This document shows, piece by piece, positions 17,264 through 27,467 of a stretch of 64,000 bases of DNA. Below the pieces are notes generated by a model. That model had not been told where the DNA came from, made no database searches, and was given only the letters and a program-made list of their open reading frames with translations. Source of the DNA: CAWCVR01 sp963799105. Lineage in GTDB: Bacteria; Acidobacteriota; Terriglobia; Bryobacterales; Bryobacteraceae. The DNA lies in the NCBI GenBank assembly GCA_963799105.1, contig CAWCVR010000011.1, forward strand, positions 186,001 to 250,000, given 5' to 3'. The position numbers were made by a program, and so were the translations under genes. Numbering within the stretch: the first letter of the stretch is position 1; every line of letters begins with the position of its first letter.

Positions 17264-18600
17264 ATGGCCAAAACGTCACTGCGTTTCGCGCGCGTAGCGC
17301 TCCTGCTCGGCTGCTTCCACATCGCCAGTGCGGCCGGCCCCACCGCGGCCGCCACGCCGCCCATGGGCTGGAACAGTTGGGATTGCTACGGAACCACCGT
17401 CACCGAAGCCGAAGTCAAAGCCAACGCCGATTACATGGCGAAGAACCTGAAGTCGCACGGCTGGCAATACATCGTGGTGGATATTCAGTGGTCCGAGCCG
17501 AATGCCGGCGCGCACGGCTACCGGCCCGACGCCGAGCTCGCCATGGACGCCAACGGCCGGCTCATCCCCGCCGCCAACCGCTTTCCCACCTCGGCGGACG
17601 GCCGCGGGTTCCAGCCATTGGCCGATTACGTCCACGCGCGGGGTCTGCGATTCGGCATCCACATCATGCGCGGCATTCCCCGCCGCGCGGTGAAGGCCAA
17701 CCTGCCGGTGGCCGGGAGTCCGGCGCGCGCCGCCGAAATCGCCGACGTGCATTCGATTTGTCCCTGGAACACCGACATGTACGGCGTGGACATGAAGCGT
17801 CCCGGCGCGCAGGATTACTATGACTCCATCGTCAAAATGTACGCCGGCTGGGGCGTCGACTACATCAAGGCCGACGACATCGCGCGCCCCGTCCATACCG
17901 GAGAGATCGCCGCTCTGCACCGGGCCATCCTCAAGACCGGGCGCCCCATCGTGCTCAGCCTTTCGCCCGGCCCCGCCGCCCTCAAAAGCCTTGCGTTTCT
18001 CCAGGCGAACGCCAATATGTGGCGCATCTCCGACGACTTCTGGGACGAGTGGCGGTACCTCCAGCAGAACTTCACCCTGATGCAGATCTGGGGCGGCGTG
18101 GGGCGCCCGGCGCATGGCCCGACGCCGACATGCTGCCGCTGGGCCGCATCGGCATTCGCGCCGAGCGCGGCGGCGACCGCATGACCCGTTTCACCAGGGA
18201 CGAACAGCGCACGCTGATCAGCCTGTGGTCGATTGCGCAGTCGCCGCTGATGTTCGGCGGCGACCTCCCCAGCAACGACGAGTTTACACTCTCGCTGCTG
18301 ACCAACGACGAAGTGCTGGGGGTGGACCAGAAAGCGGCCGGCGGCGACTCGGTTTTCGAGGATGGCGTGCGCGTGATCTGGACCGCCAACGCCGCTGGTT
18401 CCAGCGCGAAGTACGTCGCCGTATTCAACCTGGGCGACAAGGAGGCCATCGACATTCCCGTGGATTGGGGAGCGGTGGGCATGCCCGCCCGCTGCGCGGT
18501 CCGCGATCTCTGGGAGCACAAGGACATGGGCTCCGTCGATGCCGGCTACACGTTCCGCGTGGCGCCCCACGGCGCGGGCCTGTACAAGCTGACGCCGTAG
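17264..18600 (+). CDS. Alpha-galactosidase-like glycoside hydrolase, family GH27, with a frameshift
   Basis: Signal peptide at 1-24, then the GH27 start PPMGWNSWDCYG, the barrel strands IVVDIQWSEP and GLRFGIHIMRGIPR, and the catalytic nucleophile region VDYIKADDI. The reading frame breaks near 18098-18112, where one base appears missing; the second frame resumes with WPDADMLPLG, IRAERGGDRMTRFTRDEQRT and SIAQSPLMFGGDL, all conserved GH27 features, and a C-terminal beta domain. With one base restored the protein is about 445 residues, a normal length. It would remove terminal alpha-galactosyl residues in the periplasm or outside. No partner glycosidase is adjacent. Confidence 0.85.
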
Positions 18601-18702
18601 TGGGGCGGACCCCCTGGTCCGCGCGGGTCCCCCTGGACCCGCTCTTCGCTCGCACGAATAGCCGGCCAGGGGGCCGGCCGCGGACGAGGGCGTCCGCCCC
18701 AC
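18600..18702. repeat. Palindromic intergenic element, family 1, copy 3
   Basis: The first base is the last base of the GH27 stop codon TAG; the sequence then reads TGGGGCGGACC and closes with GGGCGTCCGCCCCAC. This is a shorter 103-base version with GCGGGTCC and GCCGGC sub-palindromes. The next gene starts 12 bases after its right end. Confidence 0.9.
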
Positions 18703-18713
18703 AAGTTGCTATC

Positions 18714-20261
18714 ATGCCGTCGATGGACCAATTTGCCGAACCGGCCGGCCCGCCGCGGCGCGCGTACCTGTGGCTATTGGGCGCGATGGCTTTGTACCTG
18801 GCCGGCCTGATGGTTTATTCGCTGACCCTCGCCTACACCGGTGACGAGGGATTTCATTTTCTCACCGACCAGTTGATCCGCGCGGGAATGCGGCCCTACC
18901 TGGATTTCTGCTATCCCCAGGCCTCCCTCAACAACTACTGGAACGCCATGTGGATGGGCGTCTTCGGAGAAAGCTGGCGCGCCATCCACGTCATCACGAC
19001 GGTGCTGGCGGCCGCGGCAATCCTATTGATGGCCGATTTTCTCTTCCGGCGCTTTCCGGTCGCGTCATGGCGTCTGGCGGCGGCGCTCGCGGCGGTGGTG
19101 GCCGCCGGAATGAACCAGGTGGTGGTGGAGTATGGAACCCTGGGCCAGGCGTACGGCATGTGCCTGTTTGCGACGGCGGCGGCGTTCCGGTGCGCCGTCG
19201 CGGCGGTGGATCGCGGGCGGCCGTGGATGGCCATGGCGGCCGGCTTCTTCGCCGGAGTGGCGGCGGCTTCTTCGCTCCTCAGCGCGGCGGCCGCGCCGGT
19301 GCTGCTGGTCTGGATCTTCTTCCGCAGCCGCGAAGGCAACCGCTGGTGGAAGGCGTTGGCGGCGGCGTTGGGGACCCTCATCCCGTTCGCGCCGACGCTG
19401 TGGCTGTTCGCCAAAGGCCCGGCGCAGGTGTGGTTCAACCTGATCGAGTACCACGTATATTTCCGCAAGCTGTACTGGCCGGACACCACCCGGCACGACC
19501 TGGAGGTGGTGACCGGCTGGATCGATTGCGGACAGGCGCTGGTGCTGGGCGGGCTGGCCCTGGGCGGCATCGCGTACCTGGCGAAGCGCAGCCAGTGGCC
19601 GCGCGCCCTGCGGTCGGAGTTCTACCTGTGCGGGTGGCTGAGCCTGGGTCTGACGGCGGAGTTGTGCGCCACGCACCCCACGTTTCCGCGCTATTTTCTG
19701 CTGGCGGTGCCGTTTCTGGGCCCGCTGGCCGCGGTGGGGATCTATGCCGCCGCCAGCCGGCTCCTGGATTCCGGCCGGCCGGTGTGGCCGGTCCTGCTGG
19801 TGGCGATGCTGACCGCTTTGGGACTGGCGAAATCGCTCTACGAGCGGCGCGACATGCACACCTGGCCCGAGTATGAAGCCATGGCGCGGAAAGTCTCGCA
19901 GGTGACGCCCAAGGACGGCGGCATCTGGGCGGCCGACGAACAGATGTACTTTCTGACCCACAAGCGGCCGGCGCCGGGCCTGGAGTTCGGCTATTCGCAC
20001 AAGGTCAATCTGCCGGCGGCGAAACTGGCGCTGCTCCACATCGTCCCCGAGGACGAGGCCAACCGGCGCGTCAAGTCGCGGATCTTCCCCACCGCTTTCA
20101 CCTGTGACGACGACGACATCCAGGACCTGGGCCTCAACAACCTATACAGCCACAAGGCGGAGTTGGGCGATTGCACGGTCTTCTGGGGACCGCCTCCGCC
20201 GCCGGGTTCGACGGCAGTTGCCGAGCCCAAGGCCGCCGTCCCGGATACCCGGAAGAAGTAA
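18714..20261 (+). CDS. GT-C (family 39-like) membrane glycosyltransferase candidate
   Basis: Product of 515 residues from ATG 18714 (ATG 18723 is a close alternative). The first transmembrane segment is followed by YTGDEGFHFLTDQL; an Asp-Glu pair in the first periplasmic loop is the catalytic mark of GT39/PMT/ArnT-type enzymes that use polyprenyl-phosphate sugars. Around ten more hydrophobic segments follow, then a soluble C-terminal domain of about 130 residues ending in a proline-rich tail. It would glycosylate lipid or protein on the periplasmic face. An upstream open frame extends through the repeat into GH27 but is not coding there. Confidence 0.78.
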   Translation: MPSMDQFAEPAGPPRRAYLWLLGAMALYLAGLMVYSLTLAYTGDEGFHFLTDQLIRAGMRPYLDFCYPQASLNNYWNAMWMGVFGESWRAIHVITTVLAAAAILLMADFLFRRFPVASWRLAAALAAVVAAGMNQVVVEYGTLGQAYGMCLFATAAAFRCAVAAVDRGRPWMAMAAGFFAGVAAASSLLSAAAAPVLLVWIFFRSREGNRWWKALAAALGTLIPFAPTLWLFAKGPAQVWFNLIEYHVYFRKLYWPDTTRHDLEVVTGWIDCGQALVLGGLALGGIAYLAKRSQWPRALRSEFYLCGWLSLGLTAELCATHPTFPRYFLLAVPFLGPLAAVGIYAAASRLLDSGRPVWPVLLVAMLTALGLAKSLYERRDMHTWPEYEAMARKVSQVTPKDGGIWAADEQMYFLTHKRPAPGLEFGYSHKVNLPAAKLALLHIVPEDEANRRVKSRIFPTAFTCDDDDIQDLGLNNLYSHKAELGDCTVFWGPPPPPGSTAVAEPKAAVPDTRKK

Positions 20262-20364
20262 GGCGGACGGCGCAAAGTGCGGGTCGCCGGAATGTTACAA
20301 ATCGATGACAACCCAGTTACGAGTTTGTAAATCCCGGGTGCGCGTTTTGGCCGTCCCATTGCGG

Positions 20365-20394
20365 TTGTCCGTCTCTCGATTTCTGTCGTAAAAT
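20365..20394 (+). promoter_or_regulatory. Sigma70-like promoter
   Basis: TTGTCC (20365-20370), an 18-base spacer and TAAAAT (20389-20394), about 40 bases before the start codon of the 76-residue protein. Confidence 0.45.
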
Positions 20395-20434
20395 AGTACT
20401 TACGGGGACTCGGAGATCCCAACAAGGGAGTTGT

Positions 20435-20665
20435 ATGGCAATATCGAGCTTCGCGGTTCGTGAACATCCAACAAAAGTCAAAGTGCTGAACGGGCTCACC
20501 ATATTCTGTGAGCAGCCAGGCTGCGAAAAGCCCGCGGGATTTCTCTTCCGGACGGGCGGCGGTCCGATTTCCGCCTATTGCCGGGAACATGCCCAGGAAA
20601 AGGCGCCGCGGGTTGGAGTGACTCTTCCCGAGCCCTTCGAAAAGGCCCTCACCACCGGGTGGTAA
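20435..20665 (+). CDS. Small cysteine-containing cytoplasmic protein, unknown
   Basis: Product of 76 residues. CEQPGC in the first half and YCREH in the second give a C-x4-C...C-x2-H arrangement that could bind one zinc ion. The rest is PTKVKVLNGLTIF and a C-terminal LPEPFEKAL helix. GGGAG seven bases upstream and a candidate promoter support expression. I do not recognise the family. It stands between the membrane glycosyltransferase gene and ppk1, transcribed in the same direction. Confidence 0.72.
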   Translation: MAISSFAVREHPTKVKVLNGLTIFCEQPGCEKPAGFLFRTGGGPISAYCREHAQEKAPRVGVTLPEPFEKALTTGW

Positions 20666-20802
20666 GTGCCCGTTTCCGCAAGCCGAATTCGATCGGTCCC
20701 CGCGCACTGCCGTAGCGGACCGGAGTGCGGTCCGTTGTTTCCCATCGACCACCTGGCGGTGTACTTGTGCGACATTGGATAAGGCCGCAAGCCACCAGCA
20801 AC

Positions 20803-22997
20803 ATGCCGAAGAAAGACCAGCCGCGCAAATCCAGGCAGGCGCGTCCGTCGAAACCGGCGGCGCCGTCCGCGCCCGCCGCCCGCTCCGCCGATGACGAAGT
20901 GCGTCTCAAGGATCCCGCACTCTACCTCAACCGGGAGCTCAGCCTGCTGGCGTTTCAGCATCGCGTGCTGGAAGAAGCCGAGGACCCGAGGAACCCGCTG
21001 CTCGAGCGCGTGAAGTTTCTGTCGATTCTAGGTTCCAACCTGGATGAGTTCTTCATGGTGCGCGTGGCCGGCCTGACGGCCCAGATGGACTCGGGCACCA
21101 TGGAAGTGGGCGCCGACGGCATGAGCCCGAGGTCCCAACTGGTGGCCATCCGCCGCGATACCAAGAAGCTCCAGAACGAGTCCCGCCGCTGCCTGGACAA
21201 ACTCATGCCGGAGTTGCGCGAGCAGGGCATCCACATCCACGACTACGCGGCGTTGAGCGCGCCTCAAGTGGAGCGGGCCACGGATTACTTCGCCGAGACG
21301 CTCTTCCCGGTGCTGACCCCGCTGGCGTTCGATCCCGGTAGGCCGTTCCCGCACATCTCCAACCTCAGCCTGAACCTGGCGGTGCTGATCCGCGACCAGT
21401 CCGGGAAAGAGCGCTTTGCCCGCGTCAAGGTGCCCGATTCGCTGCCGCAACTGGTCCGCCTGAATTCGCCGTCCAACTCCGTATCCAAGCACGGGCGAAT
21501 CAGGCGCATCGACCTGGTGTGGCTGGAACAGGTGATCCAGGCCAATCTCCCAAAATTGTTTCCGGGGATGGAAGTGCTGGAATCGCACCCCTTTCACGTG
21601 ACCCGCGACGCCGATATCGAAATCAAGGAACTGGAAGCCGAGGACCTGCTGGAGACCATCGAAGAAGGCGTCCGCCAGCGGCGATTCCGTAGCGTCATGC
21701 GGTTGATGGCCACGGTGGACATGCCGGCGCCCATCCTGAATATCCTGGTGAATAACCTGGAGGTGGATGCCAACGAAGTGTATCGCACCACCCGGCCGCT
21801 TTCCTTGAGCCGGCTCTCCGGGCTGTACGGCCTCGACCGTCCGGACTTGAAGTTCACTCCCTTCGTGCCGGCCATTCCCCAGGGTCTGGTGGAGAACGGC
21901 GACGGAGAGGACATTTTCGCCCTCATCCGCAAGCGCGACGTTTTTCTGCACCACCCGTTCGATTCCTTCCAGCCGGTGGTGGAGTTTCTACGCAAAGCCG
22001 CCAGGGACCCCGCCGTGCTGGCCATCAAGATCTGTCTGTACCGCGTGGGGCGCAACTCGCCGGTGGTCGAGGCGCTGCTCGAGGCCATCGAGGAAGACAA
22101 GCAGGTGGCCGCGCTGGTGGAGTTGAAGGCGCGCTTCGACGAGGAGAGCAACATCGAGTGGGCGCGGGCGCTGGAAAGCCGCGGCGTCCACGTGGTGTAC
22201 GGGCTCATCGGGCTGAAGATCCACAGCAAGGTGGCGCTGGTGGTGCGGCGCGAACAGGACCGCATCGCCGCTACGTCCACATTTCCACCGGCAATTACAA
22301 CGCCGTGACCGCGCACCTCTACACCGACATGGGACTTCTGACGTGCGACGAAGAGATCGCCGACGACGCCAGCGACCTGTTCAACTACCTGACCGGATAC
22401 TCCGTGAAGTCGGACTACCGGCGGCTGCTGGTGGCGCCGGTGAACTTGCGGGCGCGCCTCGAGGCGCTGATCGCGCGCGAGATCGAGCACGCCAAGGGCG
22501 CGGGCGATGGCCACCTGATCTTCAAGATGAACTCGCTGGTGGACCCCAAGCTGATCCGCTCGCTGTACCGCGCCTCGCGCGCCGGAGTGAAGATCGAGTT
22601 GCTGGTGCGCGGCATCTGCTGCCTGCGCCCGGGCGTGCGCGGCGTGAGCGACAACATCGAAGTCACCAGCATTGTGGGGCGGTTTCTGGAACACAGCCGG
22701 GTGTTCTATTTCCGCAACGGCGGCAAAGAAGAGGTGTACATCGGCAGCGCCGACCTGATGCCGCGCAACATCGACCATCGCGTGGAAGTGCTGGTTCCGG
22801 TGCGCGACGAGCGCATCATCCGCACCATCCGCGAGGACGTGCTGGCGACTTACCTGGCCGATACCGTGAATGCCCGCCGGATGCAGCCCGACGGCACGTA
22901 TCTTCGCAAGAAGGCCAGCGGCAAGCACGCGGTTTGCGCGCAGGAGAAACTGCTGCGCAGGCGGGGGCGCGCGCCGAAGGGCAAGGTGGGGCGGTAG
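20803..22997 (+). CDS. ppk1: Polyphosphate kinase 1, with a one-base frameshift
   Basis: About 730 residues after correcting one missing base near 22265. It builds long polyphosphate chains from ATP. The N-terminal domain begins YLNRELSLLAFQHRVLEEA and SNLDEFFMVRVAGL, both PPK1 marks; the catalytic region has LVELKARFDEESNIEWARAL and GLKIHSKV, the His being the autophosphorylation site. In the second frame HISTGNYNAVTAHLYTDMGL and GRFLEHSRVFYF (second conserved His) continue without loss. The break is at ATCGCCGC, where ATCCGCCGC would restore frame, so a dropped C is the simplest cause. I start at the ATG at 20803, before a basic Lys/Pro/Ala-rich tail of about 35 residues. Confidence 0.93.
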
Positions 22998-23006
22998 CGG
23001 CCCCGC

Positions 23007-24527
23007 TCAGTTCCCCGATCCCGCCGTCAACGGAACCCGCTGCTCCACCACCCCGTGCGCCGGTATGTGAACGGCCGTGGCCCCGGCAAGATAGGGGCGG
23101 GTTACTTCGGGGTTGGCATACTCGAAATCCAGCTTATCCACCGCGAAGAGCAGATAGTCGCCCGCCGGCACGCTGGTGTAATCGAAGCTGCCGTCGCTTT
23201 CGGTCTGGAAGCCGAGGGGCGCGGAGTGCCCGTCGAGCGGTGTCAGCACAACCAGTACGGCCGGCACGGGCGTGTCGCCGTTCACCGCGAATCCCTTGAG
23301 GCGGCCGGTTTCGTCGCTGGCCAGAACGTTGATTTGGACCACCGCCTCCCCCTTAAGTTCCAGCACGCCGTCCTTGAGAGGAGCGCCTTCGGCGGATAGC
23401 TCTGCGATGAACCAACCGGGCGGCCCCAGCAGGCGTAGGCGATACCGGCCGGCATCCAGATCGGAGAACCGGAAGGTCCCATCGGGCCCGATGGCGGCAC
23501 GGAACGCGTCATCGTTGGTCTCACTTGACAGGCTAACCCCCAGCTCTGCTGGCACAACCTTGTCCGTTTTCAGAGTAACCGTACCGGCGACAACCGGCCG
23601 CGATTGCAGAGTCAGTTCGACGGTCATGTCGGAGGAACCTACGTCGATAACCTGGTCCACGGTCCTGTCGCTTCCCCTCAGGCGCAGCGAGTAGCGTCCC
23701 GGCGGCACTCTCTCGAGCGGAATGTCCCAGCGCCACACGACACCTTCAGAATGCAACTCAGGGTTGCCCGGGCATTGGCCGTTATCCATGCCGGAGCAAT
23801 GAACGCGCACGTGGACCGCCGTGGAGGTTCGCAAGGCGATGTCGGCATGCACCTCCGCGCCGGCACCCACCTTGATGGGAGTGGCGCCGCGGAGGGCGCC
23901 CGATCCGGGATAGTACACCGCAGGGAACCCAATCGCGGTTCCTGGCCGTTCGATACTACCTTCGATCCGGCCGACTTCGCCGTGCGACGCATACCAGGGG
24001 CTGCTCATGACGGCGACATAGTAAGTGCCCGCGGGTAGCGGGCCTATGCGGTACTCGCCGCGGTCGTCCGTCGATGCATATCCCGCAAAAAGGACACGCT
24101 GCCCTCCGTTTGCCGAGGGAACGCGGATCAACTGGACGCCGGCATCGCGGACGGATTCGCCCTGCTCGTCGGTCACTCTGCCGGCAATGGCGCCAGGGGC
24201 GTACCACCGCAACACAAGATGGGCGGTGTCCTGGCGGGGGCCCACGATGACCGCGGATCCGAAGCCGACCGACGGAGCCGGGATTCCAAACACCGTCCCC
24301 CAGGCGTTCCGCTCAGCGAGGAGGGTGCACTTTCCCTCGGGCACGTCGAAGGAGAACTTCCCGTCGGCTGCGGTTAAGGCGCGGCGCACCAAATGGGCGC
24401 TGGCGAGAATCACGCGAGCCCGCTCCACCGGCAGGCCGCGAACCCCGTCCGTGACGATGCCCGCCACGCGGAACGTCTGGGCCGCGGCCGCGAAGGAGAG
24501 GACAATTCCCAGAACCGGCGTTTTCAT
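23007..24527 (-). CDS. Secreted protein of carboxypeptidase-regulatory-like domains
   Basis: Product of 506 residues. Signal peptide at 1-17 (ends AAAAQ), then at least three to four Ig-like carboxypeptidase-regulatory-like modules: FRVAGIVTDGVRGLPVERARV, GRVTDEQGESVRDAGVQLI, and a final LKGFAVNGDTPVPAVLVVL. Between them lie strand-rich segments (YYPGSGALRGATPIKVG). Such all-beta surface or periplasmic proteins are abundant in Solibacter-type genomes and have no known reaction. The ATG at 24527 overlaps the stop of the upstream paralogue as ATGA, so the pair is translationally coupled. It converges with ppk1, leaving nine bases. Confidence 0.85.
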   Translation of the reverse strand: MKTPVLGIVLSFAAAAQTFRVAGIVTDGVRGLPVERARVILASAHLVRRALTAADGKFSFDVPEGKCTLLAERNAWGTVFGIPAPSVGFGSAVIVGPRQDTAHLVLRWYAPGAIAGRVTDEQGESVRDAGVQLIRVPSANGGQRVLFAGYASTDDRGEYRIGPLPAGTYYVAVMSSPWYASHGEVGRIEGSIERPGTAIGFPAVYYPGSGALRGATPIKVGAGAEVHADIALRTSTAVHVRVHCSGMDNGQCPGNPELHSEGVVWRWDIPLERVPPGRYSLRLRGSDRTVDQVIDVGSSDMTVELTLQSRPVVAGTVTLKTDKVVPAELGVSLSSETNDDAFRAAIGPDGTFRFSDLDAGRYRLRLLGPPGWFIAELSAEGAPLKDGVLELKGEAVVQINVLASDETGRLKGFAVNGDTPVPAVLVVLTPLDGHSAPLGFQTESDGSFDYTSVPAGDYLLFAVDKLDFEYANPEVTRPYLAGATAVHIPAHGVVEQRVPLTAGSGN

Positions 24528-26113
24528 TTGACCACGCTCGTTAGGGCGATCTCGGTGCTCTTGGCGTCCTCGATCCGAACGCTGGTGCCTCCGGAAAGCG
24601 TCTTGAGAAACTCGGGATTCCGATATTCCACTGATTGGATGCCGGGGATCGCGTAGGCCAGATAGTCGCCCGGCGCCAGGTGGTAGCACTGGACTGCCCA
24701 CTCACCTGGCGTCCCATAATTCTGAAACGTGCGGCACAGAAAGGGCCTGGTGGAAGGCGTGAATTGCGGCACAAGCAACAAACCCACGCCGGGACGGGCG
24801 GCATCGGCCGTGAGCTTTCCGGTAAGCGAGCCGCCACCGGGGCCGACGGCTATCTCAATGGGCGGCGGCGGAGCCCCGGGTTGTACGACGATTTCGGGGT
24901 TCGCCAGGAGGTCGGAACCGCCAATGACCGCCGACACGACGTACCCAAAGGGGCTTTGGATGACGACCCGGTACCGGCCCGGGTACACGCCATCGATGGA
25001 GAACTCGCCCTCTCCCTGGACCCTTGCCTCGCCGGGGGTGCGTCCGGCCTCGGAACCCAATCCAACCAGGGAGATGTTGCAGGATGAAGCCAGCGGCTGG
25101 CGGCCACCCGGGGGTGGAGTACCCGCGCTGTCCGCCGTTCCTCCTGGCGCCGCAGCGGCTACCCGCACAGTGCCGGTCACCGCCGCCACTGGTGCCATGT
25201 CGATGGAGACGCCATTCACGTCCCGGCCCGCGACCGTCAGCAGCGCTTCGCCCCAGGAGTGCTGTCCTTTGGCGCGTATGGTGTACTGGCCCGAGGGAAT
25301 GGCATCTGCGTCGAAGGTCCCGGTCCTGCCGTTCCAGGAGACGCCGCTGGTCGCGATGTCCGAACCGCTCTGCAGTAGCTCGAGTGCGACATACTCGCCG
25401 GGTCGAACGCCCCGCACCGCGCCTCGGACCGTGTAAGCCGGCTCCATCGGGAGAGTGAAATCCGCAAGGACTTCCGTTCCCGCGCCGACCGTCACGGGTG
25501 TGGCGGATTCCAAGGTGCTGCTGCCGCCGAAATATGCCGGATGGAAGCCCTCCCCGCCGCTGAGCGATCCGTCCAACACGATCATGACCCTGCTGACGGC
25601 CCGGCCCGCGACTCTCACATAGTAGCCGCCTGGCTTGAGGTCCCAGAGCCGGAATCGCCCGAGATCGTCGGTGGTTCCGGTTCGGCCCGGCCGCACGCGC
25701 CGCTCGCCATCTTCCAGGTACTGCTCGAAGAGGGAGATGCGCAAACCCTGGAGCGGGTCGCCGGACTGGTTGGAGACTCTTCCTTCGATGACTCCCAATG
25801 GTGTGAGCTTGATGGTGTGGTTTGAGAGCGAGGCGGAGACGGAGAGTTGGTCCGGCGAGCCGGCGAGGAACCCGGGCTTCTCCGCGCTCAACGTGCACTG
25901 AGCCGCGGGCAGCCCGGCAAAAACGTACTCGCCGCCCACACCGGTGAGCGCGGACTGCGTGACTCCCCTGTTATCCCGCAGGCTCACCAGCGCGGCCTTG
26001 ACCGGTTCGCCGGTGACGGAATTCACAACCGTGCCGCTCAATAGGTAGTCGCCTCGCGGACCTTGCGCCACGAGTGCGACCGAAGTTAGTAAGCCGAGTA
26101 AAAGCGCGCGCAT
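24524..26113 (-). CDS. Secreted carboxypeptidase-regulatory-like protein, paralogue of its downstream neighbour
   Basis: Product of 529 residues from the ATG at 26113 (AGGTGG upstream; a longer frame to 26155 reads through non-signal sequence). Signal peptide ends VALVAQ. Three Ig-like modules are visible: LLSGTVVNSVTGEPVKAALV, GVIEGRVSNQSGDPLQGLRI and a C-terminal one near LTGKLTADAARPG. The FHPAYFGGSSTLESATPVTVGAGTEV segment matches YYPGSGALRGATPIKVGAGAEV in the downstream gene, showing common origin. The end, YRNPEFLKTLSGGTSVRIED, is also shared. Role unknown; probably cell-surface adhesion or scaffolding. Neighbour upstream is an SDR gene 57 bases away on the same strand. Confidence 0.85.
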   Translation of the reverse strand: MRALLLGLLTSVALVAQGPRGDYLLSGTVVNSVTGEPVKAALVSLRDNRGVTQSALTGVGGEYVFAGLPAAQCTLSAEKPGFLAGSPDQLSVSASLSNHTIKLTPLGVIEGRVSNQSGDPLQGLRISLFEQYLEDGERRVRPGRTGTTDDLGRFRLWDLKPGGYYVRVAGRAVSRVMIVLDGSLSGGEGFHPAYFGGSSTLESATPVTVGAGTEVLADFTLPMEPAYTVRGAVRGVRPGEYVALELLQSGSDIATSGVSWNGRTGTFDADAIPSGQYTIRAKGQHSWGEALLTVAGRDVNGVSIDMAPVAAVTGTVRVAAAAPGGTADSAGTPPPGGRQPLASSCNISLVGLGSEAGRTPGEARVQGEGEFSIDGVYPGRYRVVIQSPFGYVVSAVIGGSDLLANPEIVVQPGAPPPPIEIAVGPGGGSLTGKLTADAARPGVGLLLVPQFTPSTRPFLCRTFQNYGTPGEWAVQCYHLAPGDYLAYAIPGIQSVEYRNPEFLKTLSGGTSVRIEDAKSTEIALTSVVK

Positions 26114-26170
26114 GCCACCTGACCCGCTGCCCATCTCAGACGCCCGGAGATGCAAAATGTTCCCCCTAGC

Positions 26171-26893
26171 CTACAACACCGTCGGCAGAATCTGCAATTC
26201 GGGTACCACTACGCGTTCGGGCAGCCGAGCCACCGCCAGCACGGCCTCGGCAACGTCCTCGGGGCGCAGCGCCTTGGCCAGCGTCTCCGGCGGCGGCTTC
26301 ACCGGGCGGTTATCCAGAATCTCGGTATCCACCAGCCCGGGCAGGATGGCGCAGGTGCGGATGCCGCGCTCCTTCTCTTCCACGCGGATGGCGTGCGCCA
26401 GGCCGATCAAGCCGCGCTTGGAGGCCTGGTAAGCGGCTCCGGAAACGTCGGGCACCTGGCCCGAAATCGACGCGATGTAGATCAGGTGGCCGCGGCCGCG
26501 CTCGCGCATGGCGGGCAGCACGGCGCGGGTGATGTAATATGCGCCGCTCAGGTTGACCGAGATAAGCCGGTCCCAGGTTTCGCGCCGCAGCCGCTCGAGC
26601 GCCCGGTCGGGAACATTGGTGCCCGTCGCGTAAACCATGATGTCGATCTCGCCCAGCCGTTCGCGCGTGACACTGGCGAGCGTTTCCATCGCCTCGGGGT
26701 CCGCGGCGTCCGCCACGTGGTATTCGAGCGCCAGGCCCTCGCCCTGCACCGCCGCTTGCAGTTGGCGCAGCCGGTCCTCGCGGCGGGCTGAGGCCATCAC
26801 CCGGACGCCGTCGCGGGCCAGCAGGACGGCGGTCTCGCGCCCGATCCCGCTCGACGCCCCAACCACCAGGGCCACCTGATTTTGTAGGCTCAC
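26171..26893 (-). CDS. Short-chain dehydrogenase/reductase (classical SDR)
   Basis: Product of 240 residues. The NAD(P)-binding motif GASSGIG is at residues 12-18, followed by MASARREDRL, where the Arg suggests NADPH preference. The N-NLSGAYY motif and catalytic SASISG-like Ser (IASISGQ) with Y-x-x-x-K (YQASK) are present. Substrate cannot be predicted. The start is a GTG at 26893 without a clear ribosome site. It precedes the carboxypeptidase-regulatory-like pair on the same strand but the functional link is doubtful. Divergent from the redoxin gene 54 bases away. Confidence 0.92.
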   Translation of the reverse strand: MSLQNQVALVVGASSGIGRETAVLLARDGVRVMASARREDRLRQLQAAVQGEGLALEYHVADAADPEAMETLASVTRERLGEIDIMVYATGTNVPDRALERLRRETWDRLISVNLSGAYYITRAVLPAMRERGRGHLIYIASISGQVPDVSGAAYQASKRGLIGLAHAIRVEEKERGIRTCAILPGLVDTEILDNRPVKPPPETLAKALRPEDVAEAVLAVARLPERVVVPELQILPTVL

Positions 26894-26947
26894 GGAATTA
26901 GTCTAACAGGATGGCAACCGGGCAAGACGCCTGATACCATCGCACCT

Positions 26948-27454
26948 ATGGACCTACCGAAGTCCCACCGCCGCGCGGTCTCGGGCGTTTTCCTGGCGGC
27001 TGTCCTGGTTACCGGCACCTTGGCAGCCGAAGACGACGGGAACGCCGCCGCCCCGCGCTTCAGCGCCAGGACGCTGAACGGCGAGCGCTACACCAACCAG
27101 TCGCTGGCCGGACATCCGGTGCTGATCCAATTCTGGGCCACCTGGTGCCCCAGGTGCCGCGCCGATCAGCCGGCGGTGGACGCCATCGCGCGGGATTTCG
27201 CGGACAAGGGCCTGGTGGTGTTGGCGGTGGATGTCGGCGAATCGAAGCGAACCGTGAAGAGTTACCTGGACCGCTCGCCGCGGCAATGTAAGATCGTTCT
27301 GAACGAAGATACCAACCTGGCGGCGGTATTCGGAGCCCGGGTTGTCCCACTGTACGTCCTGATTGCCCAGGACGGGAAAGTCGCCGTGACGCATGCGGGC
27401 CAGAGCGGCGAGGCTACGCTGCGGAGTTTCATCCGGCGCGTTGGCTTGGAGTAG
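26948..27454 (+). CDS. TlpA/ResA-like periplasmic thiol-disulfide oxidoreductase
   Basis: Product of 168 residues: signal peptide or anchor at about 10-27, then a redoxin domain with WATWCPRC (Cys67, Cys70), the VDVGESKRTVKSYL insert typical of TlpA-like proteins and the cis-Pro loop VVPLYVLI. It should reduce disulfides of exported proteins, for example apocytochromes c, and could serve the cytochrome c encoded elsewhere in the window. It is followed after 13 bases by the deoxyribosyltransferase-like gene. It is distinct from the longer thioredoxin-fold protein at 4842-6071. Confidence 0.9.
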   Translation: MDLPKSHRRAVSGVFLAAVLVTGTLAAEDDGNAAAPRFSARTLNGERYTNQSLAGHPVLIQFWATWCPRCRADQPAVDAIARDFADKGLVVLAVDVGESKRTVKSYLDRSPRQCKIVLNEDTNLAAVFGARVVPLYVLIAQDGKVAVTHAGQSGEATLRSFIRRVGLE

Positions 27455-27467
27455 GACGGGCCGCGTC

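Noticed and set aside
18114..18713. N-terminal extension of the membrane glycosyltransferase into the GH27 gene
   Set aside because: The sequence there encodes GH27 in another frame and then a palindromic repeat; the real start is ATG 18714 or 18723.
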